Positions 12,147-23,578 of a stretch of DNA of 64,000 nucleotides are shown piece by piece. The position numbers were made by a program, and so were the translations under genes. The notes below the pieces were generated by a model. The model worked only from the letters and a program-made list of their open reading frames with translations, was not told the DNA's origin and ran no database searches. Position 1 is the stretch's first letter, and the number at the start of each line of letters is the position of its first letter. The stretch spans positions 2,330,951 through 2,394,950 of the forward strand of contig CP021226.1 of assembly GCA_003999685.1 (NCBI GenBank), given 5' to 3'. Origin of the DNA: Taiwanofungus camphoratus. Taxonomy: Eukaryota > Basidiomycota > Agaricomycetes > Polyporales > Taiwanofungaceae.

Positions 12147-12693
12147 ATTTGGGCTTGATAACCATATTATGTCAGTCCTGCGTGGAGCGGTGGCCAGTAC
12201 GTATACGTTGATTTCGTATATACGTCGAGTTGCAGGCCCCCCCAGCTTCATTCAGAAAATGGAGTATTGCGAGCTAAGTGAAGCTCAACTTCTGGAAGGT
12301 AATTATACGAATCGAGAGGCATGCGATATTAAGAGCATGCCGACAATGATGGCATTTACGATCTATCAAATGCGAATCAAATGAATGAACTATGTAACGC
12401 GGAAGTCCGCTCTATAAGGTACAGTAATGAATTAATAAAATTGTAAGTCTTTCGACGCCTGTAGACTGTCCAATTCATCCGGAGCATAGAACTTATGCGA
12501 GATCAGAAGTCCGTGTTCTCGATGTCCAATATATACGAACCGGTAGGAAATTGTATAGAACTTGCCCAGCAAGCAATAAATCTAGAAGGAACTGTCAGGA
12601 GCTTGGATGAATCATGTGCGAGAGACCAATCTCATTCTATGATGACATGGAGGAAGGAAACAGGAGGGCGTGAACTCGGCAAGTAGTCACTTC
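12147..12693. other. Intergenic, AT-richer
   Basis: No gene is supported here. It holds an AT-rich stretch around 12400-12440 that may include the 3' processing region of the dioxygenase gene. Confidence 0.45.
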
Positions 12694-13044
12694 TCATTGG
12701 GGAGGCTGCTGAGTACAGCGACCTTTCAAGTGTCTGAGGAGGGAATCGAGCCTCGAAAACACGCATCGACAATATGGGCATTGCTGTGAGGTACTCCGTA
12801 GATGGACCGAGGCGATATGGGTGCCATAACTTGCAAAAAACATCTCCTGGTTGCATGGCTTGTCTTGTTCCCACCACTGGCAGACTCCGCGCTTCCTACT
12901 TTGCCAAGCATTGTTGCCGTCATCGAAGTGAAATTGCCGAAGGTGCCTTGTGATACCGGAAGGGGACACGTCCTGCAGGGGGAAGTTGCAGAAAATGCCC
13001 CAGCAACATCGTACAACATCATTAGTAGACGTCCCCACTGACAC
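12694..13044 (-). CDS. Small protein with three irregular C2H2-like zinc fingers
   Basis: Single open frame of 116 residues from an ATG. Three Cys/His clusters follow one another: RCCWGIFCNFPL...RHLRQFH, then VCQWWEQDKPCNQ...THIASVH, then CPYCRCVFSRLDSLLRHLKG followed by RC. The third ends in Cys, making it C2HC. The first two have longer Cys-Cys spacing than classical fingers, a pattern seen in expanded fungal zinc-finger families. The protein is almost all fingers and could bind DNA or RNA, or act as a protein-interaction module. No introns were needed, and upstream exons cannot be excluded. It could also be a fragment of a larger decayed gene. Confidence 0.5.
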   Translation of the reverse strand: MSVGTSTNDVVRCCWGIFCNFPLQDVSPSGITRHLRQFHFDDGNNAWQSRKRGVCQWWEQDKPCNQEMFFASYGTHIASVHLRSTSQQCPYCRCVFSRLDSLLRHLKGRCTQQPPQ

Positions 13045-14567
13045 ATCAAGACCTGTGTGGACGATAGATGGTTCCGCAGAGGTGTAGGAATGATTTTGAA
13101 ATCCGTAGGTGACGCTCGGCCAATAAGGGGTGACGGGGACAGGATTGTTGGTGGCTGTGGGCGGGTAATGATTCCTACTACGATTGAATATAAATCATTA
13201 ACATTGGAGCAATGTTTAGTAAAACAAGAACTTACGGGCCAGTCAATACCACGCCTTCTGTGCTAAATCCATCGCAGTTTGTTGGAGCCGACTGGGACCA
13301 CGTACTTTGCGATCTGCTTTAGTGAAATGTGAGGAAACAGGTTGCAGAGCGGTGCTTATAGTACTGACTGAGTGAAATCAACTAGAAAAGGGACAACGTT
13401 CTGATCTGGAGCTTGCCAGTTTGTAGCGACAGAATCGTAATATGATATCGGTCTGACGTTTGGATGTGTCGAATGATCAATCAAACCATCAGAGTCATCA
13501 GAGGTCTTGCGAGTGAATTCAGGGCAGAATGGCTCATGTAGATGGGTCATTTCCAGATCGAAGGATTATAAGTACCGCTTCGCTGCTTATTTGACAGGTA
13601 GAAGCTCGAGGGTTTTAAACGTCCAGGGAGTCAGGGGGCGGGAAACCTCGTGCAGGGCGGATTGATACAGCATCTGGTAAGATTGTTAATTCTGAAAAAG
13701 AGCCAGCCAAAAGCCTCATGGCTAATTGCGCAACAGGAGCTGAAGTGAGCATGGAAACAGCTTCCCTGAACACATATGAATAATCACCGCCGAGAACGAG
13801 AGGAGCTCGTGTTGAGCCCACGACGTCTTCATGGTCCATGGTGTCGAATGGGCGACAATTCAATATGTGTCTAGACATCCGATTTAGGACGTGGACGAGT
13901 AAAAGCAGAACAGGTTCACTCACTCAATGAGAAGTTATGAAGTTAGACTTTTCAATCGCTCCATTGCTTTTTCTTCCTGGGGTATCACATCTCAATCATT
14001 GGGTGTATTGGAAACTCCTCAACACGAAGTTGGCTTGATGTTTAGAATTTTGATTCGCTACCCTTGATTGCTGATGGATTCATTTTTGTCAATATCATCT
14101 GTAGTGTACACTATGTCACCTAGAGTTATCTTACATTCATTACAGCCTGCATCCAAGTCCGGCGATCGTGACGCGTCATTCGACATTGGTGGGGAAGACA
14201 GAAATGTAACTGTGCCCGACCAACACCAACGATATAAAGTCCTGTTGTAGATATATGAACGATTTCAGCTTCAGTGATGAGGGCAATAGCCTATCGAAAA
14301 CTGTTGAATCTGTGAGTACAATAATGAAAGACGCGAAGTCTCAATTCGCGATCGACATATCACGTGCAGCGTAGTAACATCGAAACGAACCTGCAGTTCA
14401 CCTTCAAGTTGTTGCTAGAACCACGCCGTTGTATTCCATCCTTTGAATACCTATCAAACTATGCTTCCCACTTAAGGAGTCAAAGGGCCAAACTCATGAT
14501 TATCAACGAGCGCGTATTATTAGCTATTAAATGCGATCATTAGGACTCGTAACGGGCCGTTATCATT
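13045..14567. other. Intergenic, no supported gene
   Basis: Frames up to about 100 codons occur (for example minus-strand 13615-13923), but none shows a domain, a signal peptide or a splice pattern I can support. Confidence 0.45.
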
Positions 14568-15146
14568 TCAGTCGATATTTAGAGAAACGTCTTTGACTTC
14601 CAGCATGACTTCTGGACCAGCCTGGCATCAACGAACTCGTCAGTGTCCGACGACAATGTCTCACGCGCAACAAATAATCACTGACCCCAACAAGTGCCAG
14701 ATGTGTCACACTGAGCGCAACTACATCTCCACTGTTATATGAAGAAGGCACTTGGACTGTGAAGTTTTGTGAAGGAGGCCTAGAGACGACCGAGTTGTTC
14801 AAAACCGGTCTGTAGGAGCCGTTGTACAGAATCTCGCCCAAGTCCTGCGAAGCGTTGAAAGTGCTGCAATCGTTGTTGGGGCACTGATTTATTGCAATGA
14901 CCACAGCTACTTCTTGGGAGCCGGTGAGCGAGTTCTTTCGATGGTATTCAAAACGGGCAGAGGTGACGCAACACGTAAGAAGGCATGATTTCCTACTCAA
15001 GCAATTTGACACACCGGGCGATCAATCTCGACCGTGATATTCTGGCCGTTCGATACGGTCGACCCATTAACAGGGGTCGCGATGTTGATGTTCTGCGCGA
15101 CAGAGGCCGCGACAAGAGATGCCAGCACGAAAAATGACTTCATCAT
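14568..15146 (-). CDS. Small secreted protein, paralogue A
   Basis: Three exons (15146-15015, 14934-14686, 14621-14568) give 144 residues. MMKSFFVLASLVAASVAQ is a clear signal peptide. The mature part begins NINIATPVNGSTVSNGQNIT, resembling the start of Kre9/Knh1-type cell-wall domains, followed by VEIDRP, NSLTGSQEVAVVIA, CPNNDCS, SQNFTVQVPSS, VTHLALVG and AGPEVMLEVKDVSLN. Two Cys may pair, and there are several N-glycosylation sites. I recognise this as a small secreted family common in Agaricomycetes, with no proven function that I know of. It shares intron positions exactly with the copies at 16252-16808 and 23018-23578. A TATTTAA motif lies about 95 bp upstream of the ATG. Confidence 0.85.
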
Positions 15147-15237
15147 GAAGATTGGTAAGAGATCGTTATTGAAGCTGGCTATAGGATATGAGAGAAGAAA
15201 CGGGTCGTGTAGTGAAAGGTAGTGCCATAGTTCTGAG

Positions 15238-15247
15238 GCTTAAATAC
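15238..15247 (-). promoter_or_regulatory. TATA-like element for secreted protein A
   Basis: Read on the minus strand this is GTATTTAAGC, about 95 bp upstream of the start codon, a plausible TATA position once a short leader is allowed for. Confidence 0.4.
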
Positions 15248-15643
15248 TCCAGAGTTAGAGAGTAGCAGTGACGCTATACGTCGGGGAAGCATCCCCGCGT
15301 GAAAGGTGAGCGGTGTATGGGGTGATGAACACTAACCATCACTGCGCAATTTCCGACGGCGGATTCAGCTGGAAGCGCGCAAGCCCCACAACGCTCCGCC
15401 TACGAAGCCGCCTCCATGCTCGCCAGCCCCGCTACGACTGTCACAAGGTGCGGTCAGGTCTCAAGCATTGCAATGTTAAGGAATTCTTTCTCGTACGAAA
15501 CTGCAGGGATGTGGATATCTGCGAGCCAGAGTATATGTGTATAGCCTGGAAGAGCTTACCCCAGACGACAAATGTTAAATGTCAGACAGACGACCTCCTC
15601 ATCGCCTCAGCCGTTTGGAGAGCATTCGCGGGACATTCGTCAT

Positions 15644-15754
15644 TAGAGCGTATTCGCAGCCAAGTTCGAATTGGGCCCCACACCGATCAGAGACCGTTAT
15701 TTGCATATTTTTTCCTTTTTTACTCGAGTCCAAATTGGGTGCGAATACGCTCTA
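15644..15754. repeat. Inverted repeat, MITE-like
   Basis: Perfect 15 bp arms (TAGAGCGTATTCGCA at 15644-15658 and its reverse complement at 15740-15754) enclose about 80 bp. Just inside, CCAA and TTGG extend the pairing imperfectly. The size and form fit a miniature inverted-repeat element or a relic of one. No clear target-site duplication was seen. Confidence 0.5.
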
Positions 15755-16251
15755 TTCCGCCGAGCTAGGATTGACTTTTTGAAGCTGACATATGTTGGCT
15801 GCACCAATTGTAAACCTCAATCGTATATGTATGCATTAGTTGACAGGACAGTCGAGGTGTCGTGGCCTAAGACCATAGCCGTTGAGCTCGAAGGCTGTTG
15901 ATGCATCGAATCAGGCCATGCAGTTACAGTAATTACATACTTATCCCAAACGTAGATGGCGAACCAGAGGTTGAAGAACGCGACACGGGAACCAAGGGCA
16001 AAGTGTCCTTGGTGACAACTCCGACAGCTTGAACATGTTTACGCCTGAGCAAATGCCTTACAGTAGTACTTATGTTAAGAAAGGCTGTGATGGAAGTGTT
16101 CGGGGGGCGGTCCGCGTCCCAACGCCTTACAAACAATTGATTATGTGTAGTACCAAATGTCCATGCATTAATCTCCAAAACAACATTGTTACTGAATGAT
16201 AGTAAGCTATTAAGAGACATTAATACGTATGTCATAAGATGCAAGGGCACT

Positions 16252-16808
16252 TCATTCCACAGTGAGAGAGATATTCTTGACTTCCAACAAGATGTGCGGA
16301 CCGGCCTTGCAAGACAGCGTATAAGCATCTAGCACTATAAACACAACTGCATAACTCACCTCGACAAGCGTAAGATGCGTCACACTCATGGCGACCTCAT
16401 CCCCACTGGAGAAAGATGGCACCTGGATGGTGAAATTCTGGTGAGGCTGCTTGTGGTCTGGCGGTGTGACATTGTCGTATTGCGGGTCATAGGGTCCATT
16501 ATATAAGATCTGGCCTAGATACTGTGAGACGTCAAAGCCGGGCGTGTTGCAATCATTGTGAGGGCACTGAGTCATAGCAATGATGATGGCCACTTCTTCA
16601 GAGCCTGTGAGGGAGTTCTGCAGAGGCGAGATTGTCAAACTTTTCTAGACAGGTTCAAATGGACGTTCAACCATACCGGACGGTCAACCTCGACCGTGAT
16701 GTTTTGACCACTCGAGATGGTAGAGCCCGCAGTGGGAGCCGTGATACTGATGCCTTGCGCAAAGCAAGTGGCGACAAGTGAGGCAAAGATAAGGAATGAC
16801 TTGATCAT
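16252..16808 (-). CDS. Small secreted protein, paralogue B
   Basis: Three exons (16808-16677, 16617-16360, 16305-16252) give 147 residues. MIKSFLIFASLVATCFAQ is a signal peptide. The mature part runs GISITAPTAGSTISSGQNIT, VEVDRP, NSLTGSEEVAIIIA, CPHNDCN, LGQILYNGPYDP, HQNFTIQVPS, VTHLTLVE and AGPHILLEVKNISLTVE. Exons 1 and 3 have the same lengths as in paralogue A (132 and 54 nt) and the splice phases match, so the two arose by duplication. A further in-frame ATG exists five codons upstream, but the inner one gives the better signal peptide and matches the paralogues. Role unknown; secreted to the cell surface or wall by inference. Confidence 0.85.
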
Positions 16809-18000
16809 TATGAAGGAGAACAAAAGTATTTAGGAACAGGAATCGTAATAATAACCTTGAATGATCAATGAGGGCTGGAGAATGTCAGTGCAGCACTCAA
16901 GGCTTAAGTAGCGAAGGTTTAAGTAGTGAGTTCGACAGAGCCAGAGCGGGAGTGACATCAGCCGGTCAGATCTCACCGCATGAAACACGACGCTGTGCAA
17001 GCCGAGGGTCACGCTTTGTCCAGCAGGTACGAGACGGACACACAGGCCATAAAGACACGGCGAGAACTAGCCATAAGAGTCTCCGAATGGTGGGGTCAGC
17101 CCGAGAGCTGTGTAGAACCTCCGGCATCAATCTAATGCCGCCAATTGTTGAGCGCCCCGACTTGAGCTTCGTCGACCAGAGATGAGACCAATGAAATCTT
17201 ACGAGTCATCTGAAACATACCACGACTCGTTTAGTGCTGCCGCGCGGATCCATCTGCCAGCTGGAAAGAGATGGCGTAGGCATGTTGATTGACCAAATAA
17301 CATGACGTGATTACGTCCCGGAGGTGCCCCATTCAACTAGACCGCGTATTTCTATCTTCTGTGTGGCAATGGGACCGTAATTTTGGCTATTCCAGTCAAG
17401 CCCTTGCGAGCACCATCATGGTCCCTGCTATGTTGAAATGGTGCACGTTGTAACGGCGGTTATCGTTCATTACAAATAGCTGTACATCATTGTTTGTATC
17501 GCACAATGATGCGACAGGCTAAGACGCAGTGCAAGCATCAGGTCTTGGACAAGGAGAGGGTCATAGGCGCGTGGCTCAGATTGAACGTCTGAAGTATCGA
17601 GACTGACAATGTCAAAAACCTATTAGTTACTCACTGCAACGTCGAGTTGATGCCACAGGACATGGTGAATCAAGGCCACCAGAGTTCAAATGGGCTGCCC
17701 CGCCTAAGCGACACGTGTTGAGCGCTAGATAAAGCTTCACAATGTTTGCATTGTCAAGCCATGTAAAGCCAAAGAGGCTTTTGTTGACCAGCTGGCAGCC
17801 GCACACAAAAGCCAAGAGGGACATCGACGCATGTGATCGACCTAGACCTACAATTATGTAACAACGCGATAATTAGACCACTGGACCTCAGCTTACAATT
17901 TCAACAACATTCACGAGTAGTACAGCACTTATATCCTAAGGTGAGTACTTAATCATATAATATCTTCATCCCGACTCGACCTTCAAAATCCTACACACGA
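16809..18000. other. Intergenic, no supported gene
   Basis: The stretch holds the upstream region of secreted protein B and the 3' flank of the glycerol dehydrogenase. No reading frame here can be supported. Confidence 0.5.
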
Positions 18001-19338
18001 TCACTTCGACGCCTTTGCAAGATAGTCTCTCCCCACAGTGTCAGCTCCCTTGATCGCATTGAGGACAATATCCTCGGTGATCACCCTCTCCATGGACCAG
18101 ATTGTCTCATTTGGGGCACATGCCAACGCCGCAACGCGGCGCAAGTCATCGTTGCTGGCGTGCTCGATGCCCAGCTCCGCCAGTGTGACCGGCAGGTCCA
18201 CGGAGTGCATGAGGGCAATATAGCGCTCGAGCTCAGCGGCTGGTGAGCCGTCAAGGATGAGCTGACATACTGTACCGAAAGCAACTAGCGGCGTGGTTTG
18301 CAGTCAGCGCGATGGTGAATGTCAAGTCAGAATGCTACCAGACGTACCCTTTTCTCCGTGCATCTTGGTATGTAAGGTGTGATTATCGATGGCCGTCAAG
18401 CCATTGTGGATCTATATGATGTCAATCATCAGCACGCACATGAGGCTCAGGGATGGAAAGAGTCGACTGACAGCATGTGCAGCCGCAAGGCCACCAGACT
18501 CGAAGCCCAAGCCCGAGAGCAGCGTGTTCGCTTCCACGACCGCCTCGAGTGCAGGTGTGATCGCGCCTGCCCTATTCGCTTCGTATGCCTGGCGTGCATA
18601 CTTGAACAAAATTTCTTCGCACTTTTCGCATATCGCCGCGGAGACCTCTGTCGGGAGTCCACCACCGAAGTTGGGACTATTGCGAGCAGACCGTGCTTCA
18701 ACGTTCGTCGCGAGCGCATCGCCAATGCCCGCCGCGAGGAAGCGCGGGGGCGCGCGGACTACCACGCTCGTATCGACGAGGACGATAGATGGATTCTTTG
18801 CGTAGAAGCGATAGCGATCGAACTCGCCTGAGGGGCGGTAGAGTACGGAGAGTGCTGAGCACGGCGCGTCGGTAGAGGCAGTAGTGGGCAGAACCGCCAC
18901 CTGGAGGCCAAGATCATCCGCAATACCCTTGGCCGTGTCGATGGTCTTGCCACCGCCTAAGGCGACGACGAAGTCAACCGAGTTGTCTTGCCCAATACCG
19001 GTAAGGCGTTGAATCTCCTCTCTGGAAGCCTCTCCGCCGAATATACCTCTAGTTACTTTAAAGTTGGCTTTCTCGAGGGCTGCAGTTAGATTCTTGCCGG
19101 CTGGGCCGTTTCGGTAAGAAGAAATGAGACGATATACAACACGAGAGTGTAAAAACGTACCGATGTCGTAGACAAGGTTATCTGCGAGTAGTAAAGGTGC
19201 ACGCCCGAAGCTCGATAAGTACTTTCCCGCGTTTTTGATAGCGGCGGGCCCTTGAATGTACTTTGAGGGCGACTGGAAGAGTCTTTCTGTGATACGGTCA
19301 GGATTGGGCATGTCGAACAGAACTGGTTTGCCGTACAT
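18001..19338 (-). CDS. Glycerol dehydrogenase (iron-type ADH family, GldA-like)
   Basis: Four exons (19338-19161, 19100-18472, 18411-18348, 18284-18001) give 384 residues. The N-terminal half carries RITERLFQSPSKYIQGPAAI, the NAD-binding VALGGGKTIDTAKGIA, and PTTASTDAPCSALSVLY, all typical of GldA. The metal ligands are visible: Asp in GIGDALATNVEA, and two His in AAAHAIHNGLTAIDNHTLH and KMHGEKVAFG. The second and third lie on opposite sides of introns, which confirms the splicing. The expected reaction is NAD+-dependent oxidation of glycerol to dihydroxyacetone in the cytosol, known from the family. An upstream in-frame ATG at 19359 or a further 5' exon is possible; MYGKPVLFDMPNP was chosen as the most natural start. 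Introns are 60-63 nt. Confidence 0.9.
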
Positions 19339-19934
19339 CTCACTGTCATGATATATGAGCATCCGGGTTGATCTCTGAAGCGCCGCCTGACCTGGCCCAA
19401 GTTGCAAACGGGCTGGGAACGGAAGAGAATGGGCTGGATAAGGACCCAACGAACACATCCATGATTCGCAGAGGCACGAATAGGCCTGGGACACCCGGGG
19501 CGCCGCCATGGCCCAGTGCGGAATTGCTCTGGAGCTGGCTTTCAAGGCTAAGACAAATGACCGGTCACACAGTGCAGCCCGTGAAGCACCAAATCTCCTG
19601 GTCTAGCGCCATTCAGGTGGACTTCCGCATTACGATACCTAGACCCGTGGGGGAGAGGTGGATGAGAATGAGAGTACGCACACGTGTGTCTCGTGTTCGC
19701 AGCGTATCTGACGGACCCGCAGGTCCGAGACCGCAGTTGTCTGCTGCGTTTCCCAAAGGTGATCTCTTCTCGTAAAGATGCGCCCACACAATCGTGCAAT
19801 GCGTAGCACTGGGATAAGTCTCAAAGCTGCACAGTCATGCGCCTCCTAAGCACTCTTTCCCCGTGTCCTCGAAGGTAAGTGCTAACGCTCTTCTTACAGC
19901 AACGGTGCTGAGGCAGGGCACATTCAAGGCCCCA

Positions 19935-20463
19935 ATGGCATTCATAAACTCAGAAGACAAGAATTGTTCCGATAAGGAACAGGAGCAGAAATGGCAAGTC
20001 GCCCTCGTCAACCTCCAAACGCAGGTCCAAGTCTATAAGCGCGCCAAGAGTGCAGGTGACAAGCCGGCAATGGACGAGGCGGGAGCGAAGATACCCGACT
20101 TCATGCGCGCTGCAGGCGATGCTCATCCCGAACCAGGCGTGAAGGAGAAGATGTACAAGGACGCTGAGGAGTTCGCGAGCGCCGACGAAGAGAAGAGGGA
20201 GAGGATGCTCCATCCGCTGCTTGAGGGCTTGGCTATCCTGATCACTACACCGTTTGCATTGGCAGGCGTCGCGTTCGTGGCGGCCGGTGGAATCATATAC
20301 GGTGCGGGAAGGCTACTGGAGGGAGCGGGTAAGATACTGTGGGCCGGCCCCGCCTATCTCTGGGAAGCTGCGACGTCAGGATTCAATTCAAAGTCGACGC
20401 CCAAGCCAAAGTCTAAGCCGAAGTCCAAACGTGAGTGTTTGAGGGGTTCTGCACCTGACTAGC
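19935..20463 (+). CDS. Small protein with C-terminal hydrophobic segment, unknown
   Basis: An open frame of about 175 residues from the first ATG (MAFINSEDKN). It starts with a charged helical region (QKWQVALVNLQTQVQVYKRA) and has a PDFMRAAGDAHPEPGVKEKM segment. A hydrophobic stretch then follows (LAILITTPFALAGVAFVAAG, GIIYGAGRLLEGAGKIL) that could be one or two membrane passes or an amphipathic hairpin. The tail is Lys/Ser/Pro-rich. The 3' end is uncertain: a GTGAGT at 20431 with an acceptor at 20476 would skip the stop at 20463 and add more residues. Upstream the frame stays open without an ATG, so a 5' exon is possible. I do not recognise the family. Confidence 0.5.
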
Positions 20464-20937
20464 GACTGAAACTCAGAACAGAACAATGAATTTTTAATCA
20501 AATCCTCCGCTCATCTGACTGTAATTCTGGAACCTTACAACTTGTACCGTGAATTTGTGGACTTCAGACTATTAGTGCGATACCTGTGTCCGTGCGATGT
20601 CAATATGAGGCTGCCAGATTGAGTCACATTGGCTTGCATGTCACGAAATTCGTTCACCACGCGGTGTGCAATATCTCATTCATTTGAGAAGCGGAGAAGT
20701 CTGCGAACTCCATAATGTCGGAGGTAAGTCTTCTTTCCCCATGTCCTGACATTTCGAACACAACGATGCTGCTTGAAGAGACTTCTCATGGCAAACACTC
20801 AATGCACCAGCACGTTGGAACGAGCACAGGGGCCCATTATACCATCTGTCATTTCTCAAGAGATAGAATCAGTGAATGCGAACGATAAAATTGTGGGAGA
20901 CGTATGATACATATACCACGCTTCTCTCAATAAAATC
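20464..20937. other. Intergenic, convergent ends
   Basis: This lies between the ends of the unknown small protein and the ZIP transporter. It may include an extra 3' exon of the former; otherwise nothing is seen. Confidence 0.4.
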
Positions 20938-22200
20938 CTATGCCCCGTGGCCATGACCAAGGGCGGTGCCGATCACAAAAGGAAGCAACATCCCGGATAT
21001 TGTGAACAGCACGCGTGTTTTCTGACCGATATCTTCCGTGGCACCTTGCCCCGAAACGGGTCGCAGGACTGTCGCGACGTACAGGAACGTGCCACCCTAA
21101 AAATTAAAATCAAGAGCTATCACTCAATTTGGTCTAGAGGTACGGAGAATAATGCATACCGAAATGAGCAATGCGACGCCCGGCCAGCGGCCCTCGCTGC
21201 TCGCTCCTAGAAAGGATAGCAACACAAATGAGACAAGCGCGCCGACCGGGGTCGATGCACTAAACACGGCGATGTGTTTCCTGCATTCGGGACGCGGGAG
21301 CGACATAGATAACAACGACGTAGTCAGCGCAAGCGCAGTCGGTGCTGAGCAATTCACAATTAGTAGGAATGATATCGCCCGATCAAAGGGGATCTGGATC
21401 GTCACTTGTACCTTTGTGTATCACCAGAGCGAAAAACACGACCAAAGACAGCCCCGAGGGCAGCACTGACCCGCCCGCGTTCGGATCCGCTCTGGAATTT
21501 GAGAGCCCAGACGAGCCGAGCGCGAGGCCGTCTGCTAGAGCGTGCATGACGAGACCTAGGGTAAGGGAGTACGCGCGCTTCCTGCTCTCGGTGTCAGGCG
21601 CGTCGGCGTGCCGGTGCGCTGACCTGCTGCCATTGACAGCGCTTTGACTGTCGCTCATCTCGATACCTTCCATGCGCTCCAGCTCGCCCAGCTCGACGTC
21701 GAACTCTACCGTTCCCTCCGCGCCAACGTCTGGTTGGTTCGGCTTGGGAAAAGATGAAGGGGAAGGGGGTAAAGGCGGAGGCGAGGCGTGCGAATGGGGG
21801 GACAGAAACTGCTCGACGATGAGCATGAACGTGAACCCTGTCAGAAGGGACAATGCAATTGTGGAAGTGGGAAACTCGGCAGCATTGCTACTGGATGCGA
21901 GAGTTTCTATCCCTCTATTGGATCGTTACAACATGGTCAGCAGATCGAACGTGAAATTTGCTGTTAGAACGTACTCGGGAATGATGATCCCCAGAGCTGC
22001 ACCGATCAAAAGACCTGTACCAAAGCTTGACAGTCTTGCCAAGGCAGACTCTGAGTGTGGCTGGTGGCACCGGCTAGACTTGAACTGTGACCCAAGGGAG
22101 ACTTACTTGAGAATGTAAAGGACAACGGCAAAACACCAATTCCGAAGGAGGCCACACCCAGGAGGATGGACATTGCAAGCACGCCCAAGAACCCGGCCAT
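20938..22200 (-). CDS. ZIP metal transporter, ZIP9/Atx2-like
   Basis: Five exons (22200-22107, 22050-21975, 21914-21412, 21344-21160, 21096-20938) give 338 residues. Membrane segments are visible from the start (MAGFLGVLAMSILLGVASFG) to the end (FTISGMLLPFVIGTALGHGH). Family marks include LSSFGTGLLIGAALGIIIPE, HALADGLALGSS in segment 4, and VIHKAPTALALT in segment 5, where the His/Asp residues form the metal path. A Pro/Ser/acidic cytosolic loop with HSHASPPP sits between segments 3 and 4. Layout and motifs match the ZIP9/yeast Atx2 branch, which controls Zn2+ or Mn2+ in the Golgi; that location is inferred from the family. Introns are 56-67 nt. Confidence 0.88.
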
Positions 22201-22949
22201 GTCGTGCTTTTGCGAACTACACCCACTCCCTGATTCACGTTTGTCGAGAAACTCTTCAGAGCTTATTGCTGGTACCAATGGCGGGCCGTGGTCAGAATAA
22301 AGGCTGAGGAACGTGTCCGCAGCCTGACCATGCTCAGTATGCGAGCCTGTGAGCGCCGATGGGCTGTGGACGACAAGGTGTGTGCGGGAAGCACGTGGCC
22401 TTCCGAAAAAGGATAGGCCATCTGCTGACATCATCCACGCTTGTTCCGGTCAGTCATGGCCTTGTCATAAGGACATACCGCTTCCGAGGTTCATCGAAGG
22501 ACCCATGGCCATGGAGCGGCCACTCCAGCATTCAGAACTCGCCCGAATCCTCTCGACCGCGTTTGCACACAATTGTCTAGCTCGTCCATGAAGGCCGCGA
22601 TGAGAATATCGATGTCGAGAAGACTCGAAATGAGTCCGGAAATGCTCTCGACAGTATGCTTGTGCGGTGATCACCTTGCGAGTGAGCCACTGAATGGGCG
22701 TTAGTGGTGCTACACAGGTTTCATGGTGCCTCGACGTCAAGGTTATAGCTTAAAAATCGCACAAATCCCCCGCCTTCGGCCTGACATCGCCGTTCTATGC
22801 TCCATCCGAGCCCATCCGCTTTCCTTTCCGAGGCGCAGCCCAGGCGGCATCACTGTCATGAGTGGTAACGAAGGGACTAGTACGTATTTCCGTACGTTTC
22901 AGCCACGGACGCCGGCACAGCCGCGAGCCTGCGTGGCCGGACGAGGATC
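22201..22949. other. Divergent upstream region of ZIP and secreted protein C
   Basis: No gene is supported. The stretch must hold the promoters of both flanking divergent genes. Confidence 0.45.
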
Positions 22950-22956
22950 TATAAAT
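22950..22956 (+). promoter_or_regulatory. TATA box for secreted protein C
   Basis: TATAAAT lies 62 bp upstream of the start codon, a usual distance for a TATA-driven fungal gene with a short leader. Confidence 0.6.
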
Positions 22957-23017
22957 TGGATCCTGCTTGCGCCACACTCCTCACTGCAAAAGTAAACCCT
23001 CTATACTAATTTCCAAC

Positions 23018-23578
23018 ATGATGAACCTGTTCAAATCCCTCTTCGTGCTCTCCTGTGTTGTCGCCTCTGCCTTTGCGCAGAACATTGCTATTGGTGCACC
23101 GCTCGAGTACACAACTGTTTCTCCGGGAACCAACATCACCGTCGAAGTTGACCGACCGGTAAGCTGCTATGGATTACATTTTGCCGCAGAGGTTCACTCA
23201 CCATGTCTTAGGACACCCTTACGGGCTCCACAGAGGTTGCCATTGCCATCTGCTTAAAGACCTGTGCTGGGTATGACGGTGGCTGTGCTTCCTTTGACGT
23301 CACTCAAGACCTCGGCGACATTCTCTACATGGGTTCATATGACCCAGAGTTCCACTCTGATGTCCCGGGGGCAGGTTGGAAACCGCCATACCAGAACTTC
23401 TCCGTCCAGGTGCCCTCAGGTTTGCAGTCCGGCCAGGCTGCGATCACTGTGTCGCACTTTTCGCTCGTAGGGGTAAGTTCTATTCTAAATGTCACGGGAT
23501 GTGGTTGCTGATGGTTCTCCATAGGCTGGTCCATACCCCATGTTCGAGGTCAAGAATATTACGGTAATTGTGGACTAA
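23018..23578 (+). CDS. Small secreted protein, paralogue C
   Basis: Three exons (23018-23158, 23212-23472, 23525-23578) give 151 residues. The signal peptide MMNLFKSLFVLSCVVASAFA is followed by QNIAIGAPLEYTTVSPGTNI, TVEVDRP, DTLTGSTEVAIAICLKTC, LGDILYMGSYDPEFHSDVPG, YQNFSVQVPSG, VSHFSLVG and AGPYPMFEVKNITVIVD. The last exon is 54 nt, as in the two minus-strand paralogues, and the splice positions are the same. It has more Cys in the middle (CLKTCAGYDGGC) than the others. Function unknown. It is on the opposite strand, 6-8 kb away from the tandem pair, so the family has spread by local duplication with inversion. Confidence 0.87.

Noticed and set aside
13615-13923. 102-codon minus-strand frame
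   Set aside because: Composition is plausible but there is no recognisable domain and no neighbouring exons. Kept out of the gene list.
15313-15782. 151-codon frame on the + strand
   Set aside because: It overlaps the inverted repeat, has no motif and no splice or start support.
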